The notes under the pieces are model-generated. The model was not told the DNA's origin and did not search any database. It worked only from the letters and a program-made list of their open reading frames with translations. From assembly GCA_018894105.1 (NCBI GenBank), contig CM032126.1, positions 4,305,001 to 4,369,000 on the forward strand: 64,000 nt of DNA, in the 5' to 3' direction. Positions 23,532 through 35,164 of the stretch are shown in pieces (position 1 is the stretch's first letter; the number at the start of each line of letters is the position of its first letter). This DNA comes from Jacaranda mimosifolia. Its lineage: Eukaryota; Streptophyta; Magnoliopsida; Lamiales; Bignoniaceae. Made by a program: the position numbers and the translations under genes.

Positions 23532-25010
23532 ATAAAATTAACTTTAAAAGAGATGCAGGCTAAGACATACCCATTCCTTGATTCTGATGTCTCTGGAATA
23601 TTTGATGATTTGCTAAATGCAAATCTCATAGAATTACCTGAAATGAAGAGACCTGAAGAAGCTGCACAAATTGATGACCCAAAGTATTGCAAGTACCATC
23701 GGTTGGTGGGTTACCCAATCCATGACTGCTTCATATTTAAAGATAAAGTGATGCAATTGGCCCGACAAGAAAAAATCTCACTTAAGGAAGATAATGCCTC
23801 CTCAAATCATGCTACTATTGAGGTTGAAAATGGCGTGCTTGGTGATCACAACAGTAACATTACGTGCTGCATGATAAGTGAAGAAAGGATCCCTTCCAGT
23901 GAAGCATGTTTATCAGATGAAGAAAATCATGATATGACTGAGAAATGCATGTCAGCAATGACTTTCACTGATGAAGATTTGTTGCTTGGCTCCAAACCCC
24001 ACAATAGGTCATTGTTTGTAACTGGCTATGCTCGAGAGCAGAAGATAAATAGAATTTTAATTGATGGAGGCTCTGTAGTTAATATCTTGCCATTACGTGT
24101 GTTGAAGGATTTAGGAATCCCCACAGATGAGTCGACAAGTAGTTGCCTAATGATCCAAGGGTTCAATCAAGGGGGGCAAAGGGCTCTCGGAATAATAAGA
24201 ATAAAATTATTGATGCCAAGACGTCATACAATATGCTTTTAGGCCAACCATGGTTATATGAAAATGGTGTAGTTCCAACTACTTGGCACCAACGTTTCAA
24301 ATATTGTCAAGAAAGTATGGTAAAGAAAGTGCTTGGAGATAGCAAACCTTTCACTGAAGCTGAATCACACTTAGTAGATGCCAAATACTACACTGAAAGT
24401 ATGAAAACCGCCAAGGCTAAAGAACAAGAGGAATCCAAGGAACAGGATGATCTTGATGGAGGAAATAATGTTAAAAACTTGATTCCAGCATGCAGTGGTA
24501 AAGATCATGTAAAGAGAGAGTCACCTCTGGTAGGATCTGAGTTATTGAAAGAATTGACATTTCCCTTAACCAATCTTGATGTGAAGAAGCCATCCCCTTC
24601 AGCCGCTAAAAGGATTTGTTCGCGCAACTCAAGGAGTCGAGAAGGAATACGAAGAATCTCTGCATCTTCAAAATGAGACTTGCTTTGATCCAAAGGCTTA
24701 TAAACTTCTCGTCAAAGCCGGATACAATCCACAAGAACATTCCATCTTGGGAAAACTCCCTCTTGAGGCTTCTGGAAAGCAAACGTATGGGCTTAACACT
24801 ACCCAAAAGATTTTGAAGGAAAAGGGTCACAGTGTTCAAAGCTCTCGAATGGGACTTGGATTTGTCCATCAGAATCCTATTCGTATTGCGATTAGGAGAG
24901 CTAGTAGTAATCATATAGTTGGAGAGGAATTTTCTTCAACAAATGATGTTTTTGATGAAAATGGGAAGAAAGTCCCGCGAATCTCAATTTTTGATAGACT
25001 TGGAAAGTAG
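23532..25010 (+). pseudogene. Broken linker and aspartic protease region
   Basis: After the stop at 23529 the same frame holds a zinc-knuckle-like piece (KYCKYHRLVGYPIHDCFIFKD) and a retroviral-type protease with IDGGSVVNILPLRVL, where the active-site triad D-S/T-G appears as D-G-G, as is common in this clade. Near 24190-24210 the frame shifts, and AKTSYNMLLGQPWLYENGVV continues in another frame, so part of the sequence has probably been lost. A further shift occurs around 24600-24700. Frames to 25010 carry linker sequence only. Confidence 0.8.
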
Positions 25011-25064
25011 CGGCACAAAAGAATCCATAATCAGAGATTAAATTCATCCAAAACGCCAAAGTAT

Positions 25065-26438
25065 TTGAAGTGGGTTAGCGAGCTAAAAAAGCTAAAGGGT
25101 TCAATTCCTTCATGCATGAAGTGGTGCTCTATTTTGAATATATCATGTGGTAGAACCTTGAAGGTTAAACTGCAAACCATTATTTTCACACGAACCCAAA
25201 TGGACGAAAAAGATGACAAAGAAAGTGTGGCCTCTTCATATCATATTGTTGATAATACTAGTCAGCCAACTCGTCAAAATGATAATGATCGTCTTTTCAA
25301 GCAAATCTCCAGGCTTGTCCGCAACGATTACATAAGTAAAAATGATGGCACCATGAAGACGATTCATATAATAAGAAAGTGTGGACAAACAAGGGCATGC
25401 GCGGAATTCAAAAAGATTGAGTCCGTGGAAGAAGATATTGCACCAGCCTACCATATCACTTTGAGTGACGAATTGTTGATTGAAGAAGAAGATGCTAAAA
25501 CTGCTCATCTTGAGTCCGAAGAAGGTGTTAAAGACACTGTAGATGAATTGAAAGAGATCAATTTAGGTGATGCCAATGACCCTCGGCCCATCTACGTTAG
25601 TGCTTTGTTGACTACTAAGGAAGAAGAAATATATGTTGAGTTATTACATGAATTCAAAGATATATTTGCATGGTCATGCAAAGAGATGCCTGGGTTAGAT
25701 CCAAAAGTGGCAGTCCATCATCTATCAGTAAAGAAAGGAACTTGTCCAGTCAAACAAGCTCAACGGCAGTTCCGCCCTGAATTGGTTCCTTTAATTGAAG
25801 TTGAAGTGAACAAACTCATCGAGGTTGGGTTCATTCGAGAAGTCAAGTATCCAACATGGATCTCCAGCATTATCCCAGTAAGGAAGAAAAATGGATAGAT
25901 TCGAGTTTGTGTTGACTTTAGGGACTTGAATGGTGCTTGTCCTAAGGATGATTTTTCATTGCCCATTGCTGAACTCATGATTGATGCCACCACAGGGCAT
26001 GAAGCACTATCATTTATGGATGGATCATCCGGATATAATCAAATACGTATGTCACCAAAAGATGAGGAGTTGACTGTATTTCGTACTCCTAAAGGTATAT
26101 ATTGCTATAAAGTGATGCCGTTTGGGTTGAAGAATGCTGGTGCCACATATCAAAGAGCTATGTAGAATATTTTTGATGATATGCTCCACAAGAACATTGA
26201 ATGTTATGTTGATGACGTGGTTGTTAAGTCCAAAAGGCGAAAAGATCATCTCCAAGATTTGAGACAAGTTTTTGAGCGCCTAAGAAAATATCAACTCAAA
26301 ATGAACCCATTAAAGTGTGCATTTGGAGTGACATCGGGGAAGTTTTTGGGATTTATCGTTCATCATCGAGGCATAGAAATCGAGCAAGCAAAGATTGATG
26401 CAATTTTTGAAAATGCCAGAGCCTCGAGACATACATGA
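25065..26438 (+). pseudogene. Broken reverse transcriptase domain
   Basis: Reads in one frame with two internal stops (TAG at 25896 and 26163) and a shift near 26400-26440 into the RNase H frame. The order of motifs is typical of Ty3/Gypsy: the FIREVKYPTWISSIIPVRKK start, VDFRDLNGACPKDDF, FMDGSSGYNQIRM, MPFGLKNAGATYQRAM, the catalytic YVDDVVVKS and KCAFGVTSGKFLGF. Both Asp residues of the catalytic box are intact. The enzyme would copy element RNA into DNA; this copy cannot make it. Confidence 0.9.
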
Positions 26439-27663
26439 ACTTAAGAGTTTGCAAGGAAAATTAGCTTATCTTCGGAGATTCATATCAAATTTAGCTGGTA
26501 GGTGTCAACCATTCATCCATCTAATGAAGAAAGGCGTTCCATTTGAATGGGATGAAGCTTGCAACAATGCTTTTAATAGTATAAAAGCTTATCTGATGAG
26601 GCCTCCTGTGTTGGTCGCAACAATACCTGGACGCCCGCTGATCCTTTATATCGCTGCTCAAGAACATTCCGTTGGAGCTTTACTAGCACAGGGAAATGAT
26701 GAAGGAAAGGAAAACGCCTTGTACAATTTGAGCAGGATGATGCTACCAAATGGGGAGAAATACTCGCTAATTGAGAAAATATGTTTAGCTCTAATTTTTG
26801 TGATCCAAAAGTTGAAGCATTACTTTCAGGCACATACTGTCCGTCTTGTCTCAAAAGCAAATCCATTAAAATATGTCATGTCAAAACCTGTCCTCTCTGA
26901 TAGACTTGCAGGATGGTATCTTCAGTTGCAACAGTTTGAGATTACCTATGTTCCACAGAAGGCAGTAAAAGGGCAAGTTTTGGCTGACTTCTTGGCTGAT
27001 CATCCCATCCCTGCTGAGTGGGAATTATCTGTTGACCTACCCGATGAAGATGTCTTGGTAGTTGAAATCGCACCTCCTTGGAAGATGTACTTTGATGGAG
27101 CATCCCACAAAGAAGGAGCTGGTGCTGGAGTGGTGTTCATCACATCAAATGATGAAGTATTACCATATTCCTTCACTTTAACTGAAAGCTGCTCCAACAA
27201 TGTTGCTGAATATCAAGCTCGTATTCTTGGGTTGGAGATGGCGGTTGACATAAAACAGTTGCGCCTTAAAGTCTATGGAGATTCCAAGTTGGTGGTCAAC
27301 CAATTGCTTGGATCATATGAAGTTAAGAAGCCTGAGTTACTCCCTTACTTTAATTACGCAAAAAGACTCATTGGATGGCTTGGGGAAGTAGAAATCGAAC
27401 ATGTGCCAAGGAAGGAAAATAAGCAAGCTGATGCGTTAGCTAAATTGGCTTCTTCACTTGCCATACCTGAAAATGATGTGAAAATTCCAATATGTAAAAG
27501 TTGGATTGTACCACCAATATTTGATGATGAGGATTATGAAGAAGATGAAAGCCATATCGTTCAAGTATTTGAGATAAAGAAGGAAGATTGGCGCCAACCG
27601 ATCGTGGATTACTTGAAGTACAAAAAGTTACCTGATGATCCACGCCAAAGAGTTGATACCTGA
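26395..27663 (+). pseudogene. Tandem RNase H domains (Gypsy-type plus second RNase H)
   Basis: The first RNase H (residues ~30-200 of this 422-residue frame) has the worn Gypsy form (ALYNLSRMML, NGEKYSLIEKICLAL, YLQLQQFEITYVP). The second starts MYFDGASHKEGAGAGVVF and continues NVAEYQARILGLEMA, VYGDSKLVVNQLLGSYEVK and HVPRKENKQADALAKLAS. It keeps the acidic D-E-D residues and resembles plant and archaeal RNase H1. A double RNase H is a known feature of the Tat clade. The frame ends in TGA at 27661, after which the same frame continues into integrase. Confidence 0.88.
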
Positions 27664-28833
27664 TGTCGGGCGACTCGCTTCATTTATTACAAAGGTGTAC
27701 TTTATAGGCGATCTTTTGATGGAGTCTTTTTGCGATGTTTAAGTGATGAGGAAACTATCCAAGCTATGGAAGAAGCTCATTCTGGAGTTTGCGGGGCTCA
27801 CCAGTCAGGTCCAAAATTACATTTTTGAATAAAAAGAATGAGCTATTACTGGCCAACAACGGTGAAAGATTGCATGGATTATGCTCAAAGATGTCAAGCT
27901 TGCCAATTTCATGCAAATTTTATTCACCAACCACCCGAGCCATTACATCCAACTGTCGCTTCATGGCCATTTGATGCTTGGGGATTAGATGTGGTTGGAC
28001 CAATGACAAAGTCTTCTGCTGGGCACTTGTATATATTGGCTGCAATAGACTATTTCTCTAAGTGGGCTGAGGCAATACCCCTCAAAGAAGTAAAGAAGGA
28101 AAATGTTGCTGACTTTATCCGCATCAACATTTTATATATCTATGGGGTTCCTTGATACATAATCATTGATAATGGAAAGCCCTTTAGTAATAGTCTGATA
28201 GATAAACTTTGCCAGAAATTCAATTTTAAGCAGAGGAAATCTTCCATGTACTATGCCGCAGCTAATGGTCTTGCTGAGGCATTTAATAAAACTCTGTGTA
28301 ATTTGCTGAAAAAAGTAGTCTCAAAGACGAAGAGGGATTGGCATGAAAGGATCGGAAAAGCTTTATGGGCATATCGAACTACTCATAGAACACCTACACA
28401 AGCAACTTCGTATTCATTGGTTTATGGTGTTGAAGCTATTTTACCTCTTGAGCAGCAAATTCCATCATTAAGGATAGTTATACAAGAAGGATTGACTGAG
28501 GAAGAAAATGCACGCTTACGTCTTGAAGAATTGGAGTCCCTTGACGAGAAAAGGTTGGAAGCACAACAAAGACTTGAGTGTTACCAAGCTAGGCTCTCCA
28601 AGACATTTAACAAGAATGTGCGATCACTATCTTTTCAAGTTAGAGATTTAGTACTCGCTGTGAGAAGGTCCATCATCATGACTCATCGAACAGGGAATAA
28701 ATTCACATCAAAATGGGATGGTCCTTATAATGTCAAAGAAGTCTATACAAATGGTGCATATAAGTTGATTGCTGAAGACGGATTAAGAATTGGCCCTATA
28801 AATGGGAAGCTCTTGAAGCGCTACTATGCATAA
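27664..28833 (+). pseudogene. Broken integrase domain
   Basis: Same frame as the RNase H part, with stops at 27661, 27826 and 28153. A zinc-binding HHCC region (HSGVCGAH ... CQACQF) precedes the catalytic core with WGLDVVGPM, AIDYFSKWAEA, then IIDNGKPF and a C-terminal tail to KLLKRYYA. In the core, the usual NH..E part reads YYAAANGLAEAFNKTL, keeping the Glu. The last 195 residues form one open frame (28246-28833). The integrase would insert the cDNA into the host chromosome. Confidence 0.88.
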
Positions 28834-29640
28834 ATTTGGGAGATTGCTCCTTGGCGCATGAGCCTAAACTGCATGTTACTCCTGACCCGCATAAGTATAA
28901 ACTGTGAACGGTACTCACCAAAGGTAGTGCATGTGGTTAAACTACTAACTTATCCCACTAAAGGTATTTTATGTGGTTAAAATATCAAATACGCCACCTA
29001 GTCTAAGGTGGTTAAGCAATAGATACTCTTGGCCCGCATGAGTATAAACCGTGAATGGCAACCCCCCCTAAATGTTGATTTCTTTAAACTACGTTATGAT
29101 TTGATCCTTTTATTGGGTATGTAGGCAACTTAGATATTCTTAAATTTGAGTTTTTAGTTTATTAAGTTTTCTTCCAAATAAAAAATAAAAAAATAGCTTA
29201 GTTAGTTTGAGTTTTTAGTAGTTTAATTATTAAGTTTGAGTTTTTAGTTTCTTCAAAAAAAATAAAAAAGTAGTTTAGTTAGTTTGAGTAGTAGTTTAAT
29301 TGTTTTTATTAAGTTTGAGTTTTTTAGTTTATTAAGTTTTCTTCAAAAAAAAAAAAAAAAGTAGTTTAGTTAGTTTGAGTTTTTGGTAGTTTAATTTAAG
29401 TTTTCTTCAAAAAAAAGAAAGTAGTTTAGTTGTTTTTATTAAAGTTTGAGTTTTTAGTAGTTTAACCCTTTTTTTTAAGCTTGAGTTTTAGTTTATTAAG
29501 TTTTCTTCCCAAAAAAAAAAAAAGTAGTTTTTATTAAGTTTGAGTTTTTAGTTTATTATGTTAAAAAAAATAAAAAATCAAAAGATTGTAAGATAAAAAA
29601 AAATCTATTATGTAATCTCAAAAAAATTAAAAAACAAATG
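28834..29640 (+). repeat. A/T-run minisatellite downstream of integrase
   Basis: From about 29140 to 29570 phrases like 'GTTTGAGTTTTTAGTTTATTAAGTTTTCTTC' plus A-runs and 'GTAGTTTAGTTAGTTTGAG' recur irregularly at roughly 60-90 bp. The part 28834-29140 has shorter echoes ('GCCCGCATAAGTATAAACTGTGAA' twice). No gene is seen. Confidence 0.6.
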
Positions 29641-29692
29641 CAACATCGTTCATTAAAGAAAAGAAGGAAGGGCAAAAAGTTCTAAACAAATT

Positions 29693-30212
29693 TCAAGCAA
29701 AATGACTCAAGTTCTTCAATTTTTCTTTGACAGCTTCCAAATGTTCCATTGAAGTGTGCAAATTTTCAATAACTTTATTACTCAATGGAGGAGTATTCTT
29801 GATAGCAACAATTTCCTCTTCAATCTCATGAATTTCAACTTGAGCTCTTGGAAGAAGTTGTTGTTGGCGTTTTAGTGATGAAGTCAAATTCTTCTTGTGT
29901 TCCTTCATCATAAGCGATGACCTTGTCAAATAATATTTGCAATAATTCTTCCACATTTGAGATATCAAATTTGTTGAAGCCTCTCATTGATTCAAGCATA
30001 GATTGAACACTATCTTTAATAGATGAGAAGGAGTCAAGTGGAGTATTTGCTATTCCCACAAAATTTGAAGATATTTTCTTTTTGATAATTAAATACAAAT
30101 TCCACACATTTATATATTGAAATTGGAGCACAAGGAGAGTTGATTTATTTGATGGTTGATGATGAGTTAATTCGTTTGGAGGACAATAATGAGTTGTCCT
30201 TAAAGCCCACAC
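29693..30212 (-). pseudogene. Antisense ORF remnant in the 3' part of the retrotransposon
   Basis: Two overlapping minus-strand frames (29835-30212 and 29693-29968) appear to be pieces of one frame-shifted gene. They encode a C-terminal, probably coiled-coil, segment: LLQILFDKVIAYDEGTQEEF in one frame and LPRAQVEIHEIEEEIVAIK then SMEHLEAVKEKLKNL in the other. Antisense genes in this position, some encoding plant-mobile-domain proteins with coiled-coil tails, are known in Tat-type elements; the match here is inferred. It is not functional as it stands. Confidence 0.45.
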
Positions 30213-30875
30213 TTTGGAAGTTTTTATCTCTTGGGTCTATTAATGATGCAACTCATTGTTGAAGGAGAATTAGTTTGATTGATTGTTGATGATGAATTAA
30301 TTCGTTTGGAGGACAATAATGAGTTGCCCTTAAAGCCCACACTTTGGAAGTTTTGATCTCTTGGGTCTATTAATGCTGCAACTCATTGTTGAAGGAGAAT
30401 TAGTTTGATTGATTGTTGATGATGAATTAATTCGTTTGGAAGACAATAATGGGTTGCCCTTAAAGTCCGCACCTTGGAAGTCTTGATCTCTTGGGATTAT
30501 TAATGCTGCAACTCATTGTTGAAGAATTGATTGTTGATGATGAATTAATTCATTTGGAGGACAATAATAGGTTGCCCTTAAAGTCCACACCTTGGAAGTC
30601 TTGATCTCTTGGGTCTATGAATTTTGTAATCCAATGCTGGCAGAAAAGTTATTTCGTTGACGATAAATTAATTCGTTTGGAGGACAATAATGAGTTGCCC
30701 TTAAAGCCCACATCTTGGAAGTCTTGATCTCTTGGGTCTATAAATGCTACAACCTAATGTTGAAGAAGAATTAGTTTGATTAATTGTTGATCACAAATTA
30801 GTTCGTTTGGAGGATAATAATGAGTTGCCCTTAAAGCCCACACCCTAAAAGTCTTGATCTCTTGGGTGCATTAAA
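30171..30875. repeat. Tandem ~118-130-bp repeats in the 3' part of the retrotransposon (six units)
   Basis: TTCGTTTGGAGGACAATAAT recurs at 30171, 30301, 30431, 30549 (one mismatch), 30672 and 30802, i.e. at intervals of 130, 130, 118, 123 and 130 bp. Each unit also has 'GCCCTTAAAG' and 'TCTTGATCTCTTGGG'. The first unit overlaps the start of the antisense frame, so the repeats may have grown from a coding piece. Confidence 0.85.
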
Positions 30876-32011
30876 TCAGCCTCGCCTACTTTGCTGCATA
30901 TCTACCAACAAGTGAATTATGAAAAATGTGCTTTTCTCCATAAGTTGATTATCTTTATCAAAAATAATCACGTGGTGTACTCCAGCGCCAGTCAAAACAT
31001 CCTTAAAGTAAACCATAGTGCAACCTACAAGGATACGAGAGAAGTTAATCAAGTTGTTGAAAAAGAAAAAGAAAGGAAAAGATGAAGATTGATGTGAAGA
31101 ATGAAAGAAAAACAAACGATTGTATTCATGTATAATGCTCATGTGAATTGGTGGAGCATCAAGTTGATAACAATGCTAAAATAATGACATATGTTCAAAA
31201 AGGCATTTTATCAAACATAAAGTGGGCATGAATAAAATATGAAATGAATAAGAGAAGAGGAAAAGTTTTGCACCCAACAATCAAGAACAAATACCCAACA
31301 ATCAAGAGAAAATTCTCAACAATTGGCAAAACAAATTCTTAATGTGCTTGTTGTGTGTTTGTGAGCTCATGATCAAACCAATTTATAGGCACTCATTGCA
31401 GATATGATGTTTGAATATGACTCGAACTCTTTATTTGTTCATATCTCAATCCTGTTGGGAAGTGAGTTTTTATAGAAAATAAGTTCAAATTTATCCTCAA
31501 TATACTCAAGGGAAGCAGATAAGGGCAGAAGATTAAGGGGAAAAAAAAAAAGAAAAAGAAAAAGGGAATCCTGGAGAAATTGGAGATCTGTTGAAATTGC
31601 TTGCTGCTGAAGCGGTCGGTCGCAAGTCTCTTCTGAAATCCAAAGCTTTGATTTTGCAATTGAAATTGAGTTGCTTTCCTTAACCCATTAAAAATTGAGG
31701 CGGGCCATGTTCAACTAAAGAAAAAGGAAAAAGGGGAAAAGGGGAAAAGAGTTGAATGAAAATTGAATTCCTCAACTTTCTACTGCAAATTTTTACTTGG
31801 CAATTGGAAATCCAACGCCAATCATTATCTTGTGGGCCGTTTGTTTAAAAAAAAAAAACACTGACAAGTTTTGTTGCCAGATTTAACGTTGGGCTGCTCA
31901 TGTCAATTCTTTTATATGGGCTTTCGTGCGGCCCACATATATTATTGAATATACCCTTAAATACTTCAAGTCTCGTCTCTTTTGGGGATTGATTTACACC
32001 CCTTCGTCAAG

Positions 32012-32029
32012 CCTTGAAGTCGGGGCATT
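32012..32029 (+). other. Possible polypurine tract before the 3' LTR
   Basis: GCCTTGAAGTCGGGGCAT lies directly before the 3' LTR and contains GAAG and GGGG blocks, but is interrupted by pyrimidines. It is the only candidate in the expected place. Confidence 0.4.
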
Positions 32030-33194
32030 TGTAAACATATTAAATTTTTGACCAATTGAAACGTGACACATGTAAAATAATATATTAAACATTAATTTAA
32101 AATTTTCTATTTAAATTTTGGGATTTATCAAATTTAATTCCTAAAAAATAAATAGTTAATTTTAATTAATAATTTAATATTTATTTTATATATTCAAATC
32201 AAATATTGACACGTGTCAAAGATGGAGTGTCTGCATCTATGGACCAATCAAATCAAAGATATTTGATATTGATATTATCTTTTAATGTTTGATATTATCA
32301 AATCAAATATATCTTATATTATCTCTTGATTTTCATATTATTTTATCAAAGAGATAACCTTTGAAGAAGTTCAAGTCAATCAGAAGTCGTCCATCAAACA
32401 TCTATATAAAGGGGTGATTCCAACTAATTTAACAACAACACAAATTCCAGCAGACGAGAGAAACTCTGAAGGAGGCCAGCAATTCTCTCAAGCAAATTCA
32501 AGGAGATCCACGAAGTTCAAGGTGTTCTTTTCGGAATCCATATATTTTTGGCGTTTGATTCGAAATTAAGGTGCGAAGCCCTCGAATTTGCGTTATTCCA
32601 GTCAAATCAAATTCAAAGGAGATCCAGGAAGTTCAAAGCGCTCTTTGCGAAATACATATATTTTCCACGAAGTTCAAGGCATTCTTTGCGGAATCCGTAT
32701 ATATTTGGCGTTTGATTCGAGATTAAAGTGCGAAACCCCTCGAATTGGCGTTATTCCAGTCAAATCAAATTCAAAGGAGATCTACGAAGTTCAAGGCGTT
32801 CTTTGCGGAATTCATATATTTTTGGCGTTTGATTCGAAATTAAGGTGCGAAACCCTCGAATTGGCATTATTCCAGTCAAATCAAATTCAAAGGAGATCCG
32901 CGACGTTTAAGACGTTCTTCATAGAATCCACATATTTTTGGCGTTTGATTCGAGATTAAGGTGCGAAGCCTCCGAATTGGCGTTATTATATTCAAATCAA
33001 ATTCAAAGGAGATCCACGACGTTCAAGGCGTTTTTCGCAGAGCTCAAGATTATATTTTGAAAGAAAGAATCAGATGATTATATTAGAGATAGAATCCATA
33101 TTTGATTAATTGATTTTGATTTTAAATTTATTTGTACATTTTTTTTCTTATTTTGTGATTTTAATCTTTGCAGACAAGAAAATTTGTTGTTACA
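32030..33194 (+). repeat. 3' LTR
   Basis: 1165 bp, same ends as the 5' LTR. It has only five full 116-bp units (GGAGATC at 32502, 32618, 32776, 32892, 33008) plus a 42-bp partial unit near 32660-32700. The ~305-bp length difference from the 5' LTR is fully explained by three missing units minus this partial one. Confidence 0.93.
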
Positions 33195-33199
33195 CATAC

Positions 33200-33840
33200 A
33201 AAAGTTAATTAAAAGATGCAACGAATTTGACTAAAAGATTCATGTGATCCAAAATAGAAAGAAGCAATTTTAAATGGAATAATTGTTTAATTTCACAATC
33301 TCCATATAATCCAAAAGTAATTTTGCTAACAAATCATGGTACATTTAATACAAAGAAATTACTATACCAATAGAGTTTAATACTCAATATTACAAGATAG
33401 TCCTCATCATTTAACATTCACCTTCTTTTATTTTTCCCTAAAATTGAATGGATTTAAAAATAAATTAACTACTTTCAAACCATTTTTAATATCTCATTTC
33501 AGTCTCTATTTTATCATATATATGTTCCACCTCATGTATAATATCAAGCCTGTGCAATTCATCATCAATAAAATTTTCATGGCTCTCAATCCCTATAAAA
33601 TTATAAATAGCCCTCCAGAGAGAACCATTTGATGAGAGTCCAATTTCTTTTCTTCACATACTTATAGCCCACATACATTTCTCATCATATAATATTTTTC
33701 CTTTGCATTTTGGCTAATAATTTGATTCCATTCTTGCACGAAAACAATCTTTGTACCTTCCCATATCTTATAAACCTGCAATAAAACTCTTCTGTCAATC
33801 CTTCCTCCCCCCTGCTCTTCTTTAATTTCCAACACTTCTT
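33200..33840 (+). promoter_or_regulatory. Upstream region of the hydrolase pseudogene
   Basis: Colinear with 49310-50249 upstream of the intact copy: 'CTCCATATAATCCAAAA.TAATTTT', 'TTTTCATGGCTCTC.ATCCCTATAAA', 'AGAGTCCAATTTCTTTTCTTCACATACT', 'GCCCAC.TACATTTCTCAT'. Candidate TATA box TATAAAA at 33594-33600. The old promoter survives, so the pseudogene may still be transcribed. Confidence 0.6.
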
Positions 33841-34220
33841 ATGGTAGAGTGTGTGTGTGTGTGTGTGTGTTTCTTTTTAGGGAGATCATTGGGACATCCC
33901 TTTTTGTTCTTAAACCTTAATTTTTTTATGTATCGATTTGTTTTGCAGGAGAATCATATGGCTGGTGTCAAATACGAAGAGGTAGATCCCTTTTTATTTC
34001 AATATATTCATAATGTTGTATTGTTTGAAATTATGTACTTTGGTTGTTTTTCGTTTCTTTCCACGTTTTATTCTGAAACTGAATCCTTACAGGAATACAT
34101 AGAGAATTCGCGAGGAGTGCAGCTTTTCACGTGCAAATGGTCGCCTGTAAACGATGAGCCAAAAGCTTTGATCTTTTTGTGCCATGGATATGCCATGGAG
34201 TGCAGCATCTCAATGAGAGG

Positions 34221-34239
34221 TCAACCCCCCCCCCCCCCC
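34221..34239 (+). repeat. Homopolymer C run after the exon 3 donor site
   Basis: A run of about 16 C residues follows the GTCAA of the intron 3 donor in the pseudogene; the intact copy has none. It may be a late slippage product and is a likely place for sequencing error. Confidence 0.6.
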
Positions 34240-34438
34240 CCGGCCCCAACCTTCACACATGACTCGTCAAGAATCTATTAGGATTCAAATTCTTTACATC
34301 ATATTTTCTATATATGAGAATTATGCCATTACGCCAAAGGTTACTTGACCAGCCCATTAATTATTTATTGATATAAACGGGTTTATTGTAGCAACATTTC
34401 TCGAAAATTTTACAAGTGGGAAAAAATACATTGAGTAA

Positions 34439-34815
34439 GAGGGTGTTTGGGTGAGCTTACAAGTTCTTTAAAACATCTTATAAGATGTTTAAGAGTTTAT
34501 AAGTTGATAAAAAACGTTTGGTAAATTTTTTTAAAAAAGAGCTTATAAAATCCTAAAATAAGATGTTAGGAGCTTATAAGCTCTTTTTAAAAAAGTAAGA
34601 AGACTCTAACTTATTTTTAAAATCTTAACAAGCTCATTCATTTTAATTACAAAATTGTCATTATTGATATCTTATAAGCTTCAAGATCTTACTTTATCCA
34701 AACACTTCAACAACTTATTTTAAAAATAAGATTTAACATCTTATAAGTTCCAAAAATATCTTATAAGATGTAAGAGCTTATAGGATGCTTTAAATAAGTT
34801 TAACCAAACATCCTC
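34439..34815. mobile_element. Tourist-like MITE (family T2) in intron 3 of the pseudogene
   Basis: Ends GAGGGTGTTTGG ... CCAAACATCCTC are inverted repeats, flanked by TAA on both sides (34436-34438, 34816-34818). A 3-bp TAA/TTA duplication is the mark of the PIF/Harbinger (Tourist) type. The interior repeats 'TTATAAGATGT', 'GCTTATAAG' and 'TTTTAAAA' in both orientations. Confidence 0.85.
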
Positions 34816-35164
34816 TAAGTCAGATGATTTAAGGAGTGTTTGCAACAATTTACAAGAAAGTTGAGAGTATTTAGAAATATTAGTTAAAATTATTAAAAAG
34901 TTGCATAAATTAGTTGACTCTTGCTTTTAACTTTTAAAATTTTTTTATCTTAACTTTAGAGAATTAAAAACGTAAGTGTGATTTTTAAATATTACAAAAT
35001 AATTTAAATTCAACTAAAAGTTGAAAATCACTTTTTTAAAATTATTGTAAAAAGGTCATTTAATTTGTTCGATCATTTAATTAATTGATTTGAACTGCAG
35101 ATTGTGCGTCTCGATTGGAGAAAGCGGGGTATGAGGTTCATGGCATAGACTGCGAAGGCCATGG

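Larger units (their letters stand above)
20675..33194 (+). mobile_element. Complete but dead Ty3/Gypsy LTR retrotransposon, Tat-type
   Basis: The element is 12.5 kb, bounded by LTRs that begin TGTAAAC and end GTTACA and flanked by a 5-bp target duplication CATAC (20670-20674 and 33195-33199). The internal order is gag, protease, reverse transcriptase, RNase H, a second RNase H, integrase, then a long 3' region with repeats and antisense frames. Two RNase H domains and a long 3' spacer with an antisense frame are typical of the Tat clade. The pol region has at least six in-frame stops and three frameshifts, so the copy is not autonomous. The first ~480 bp of the LTRs differ at about 15 positions by eye, so the insertion is fairly recent but not new. 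It lies in the spacer of the left duplication unit. Confidence 0.95.

Noticed and set aside
31393..31659. 88-aa minus-strand frame before the 3' LTR
   Set aside because: Contains a Phe run from an A-rich tract; no similarity I recognise.
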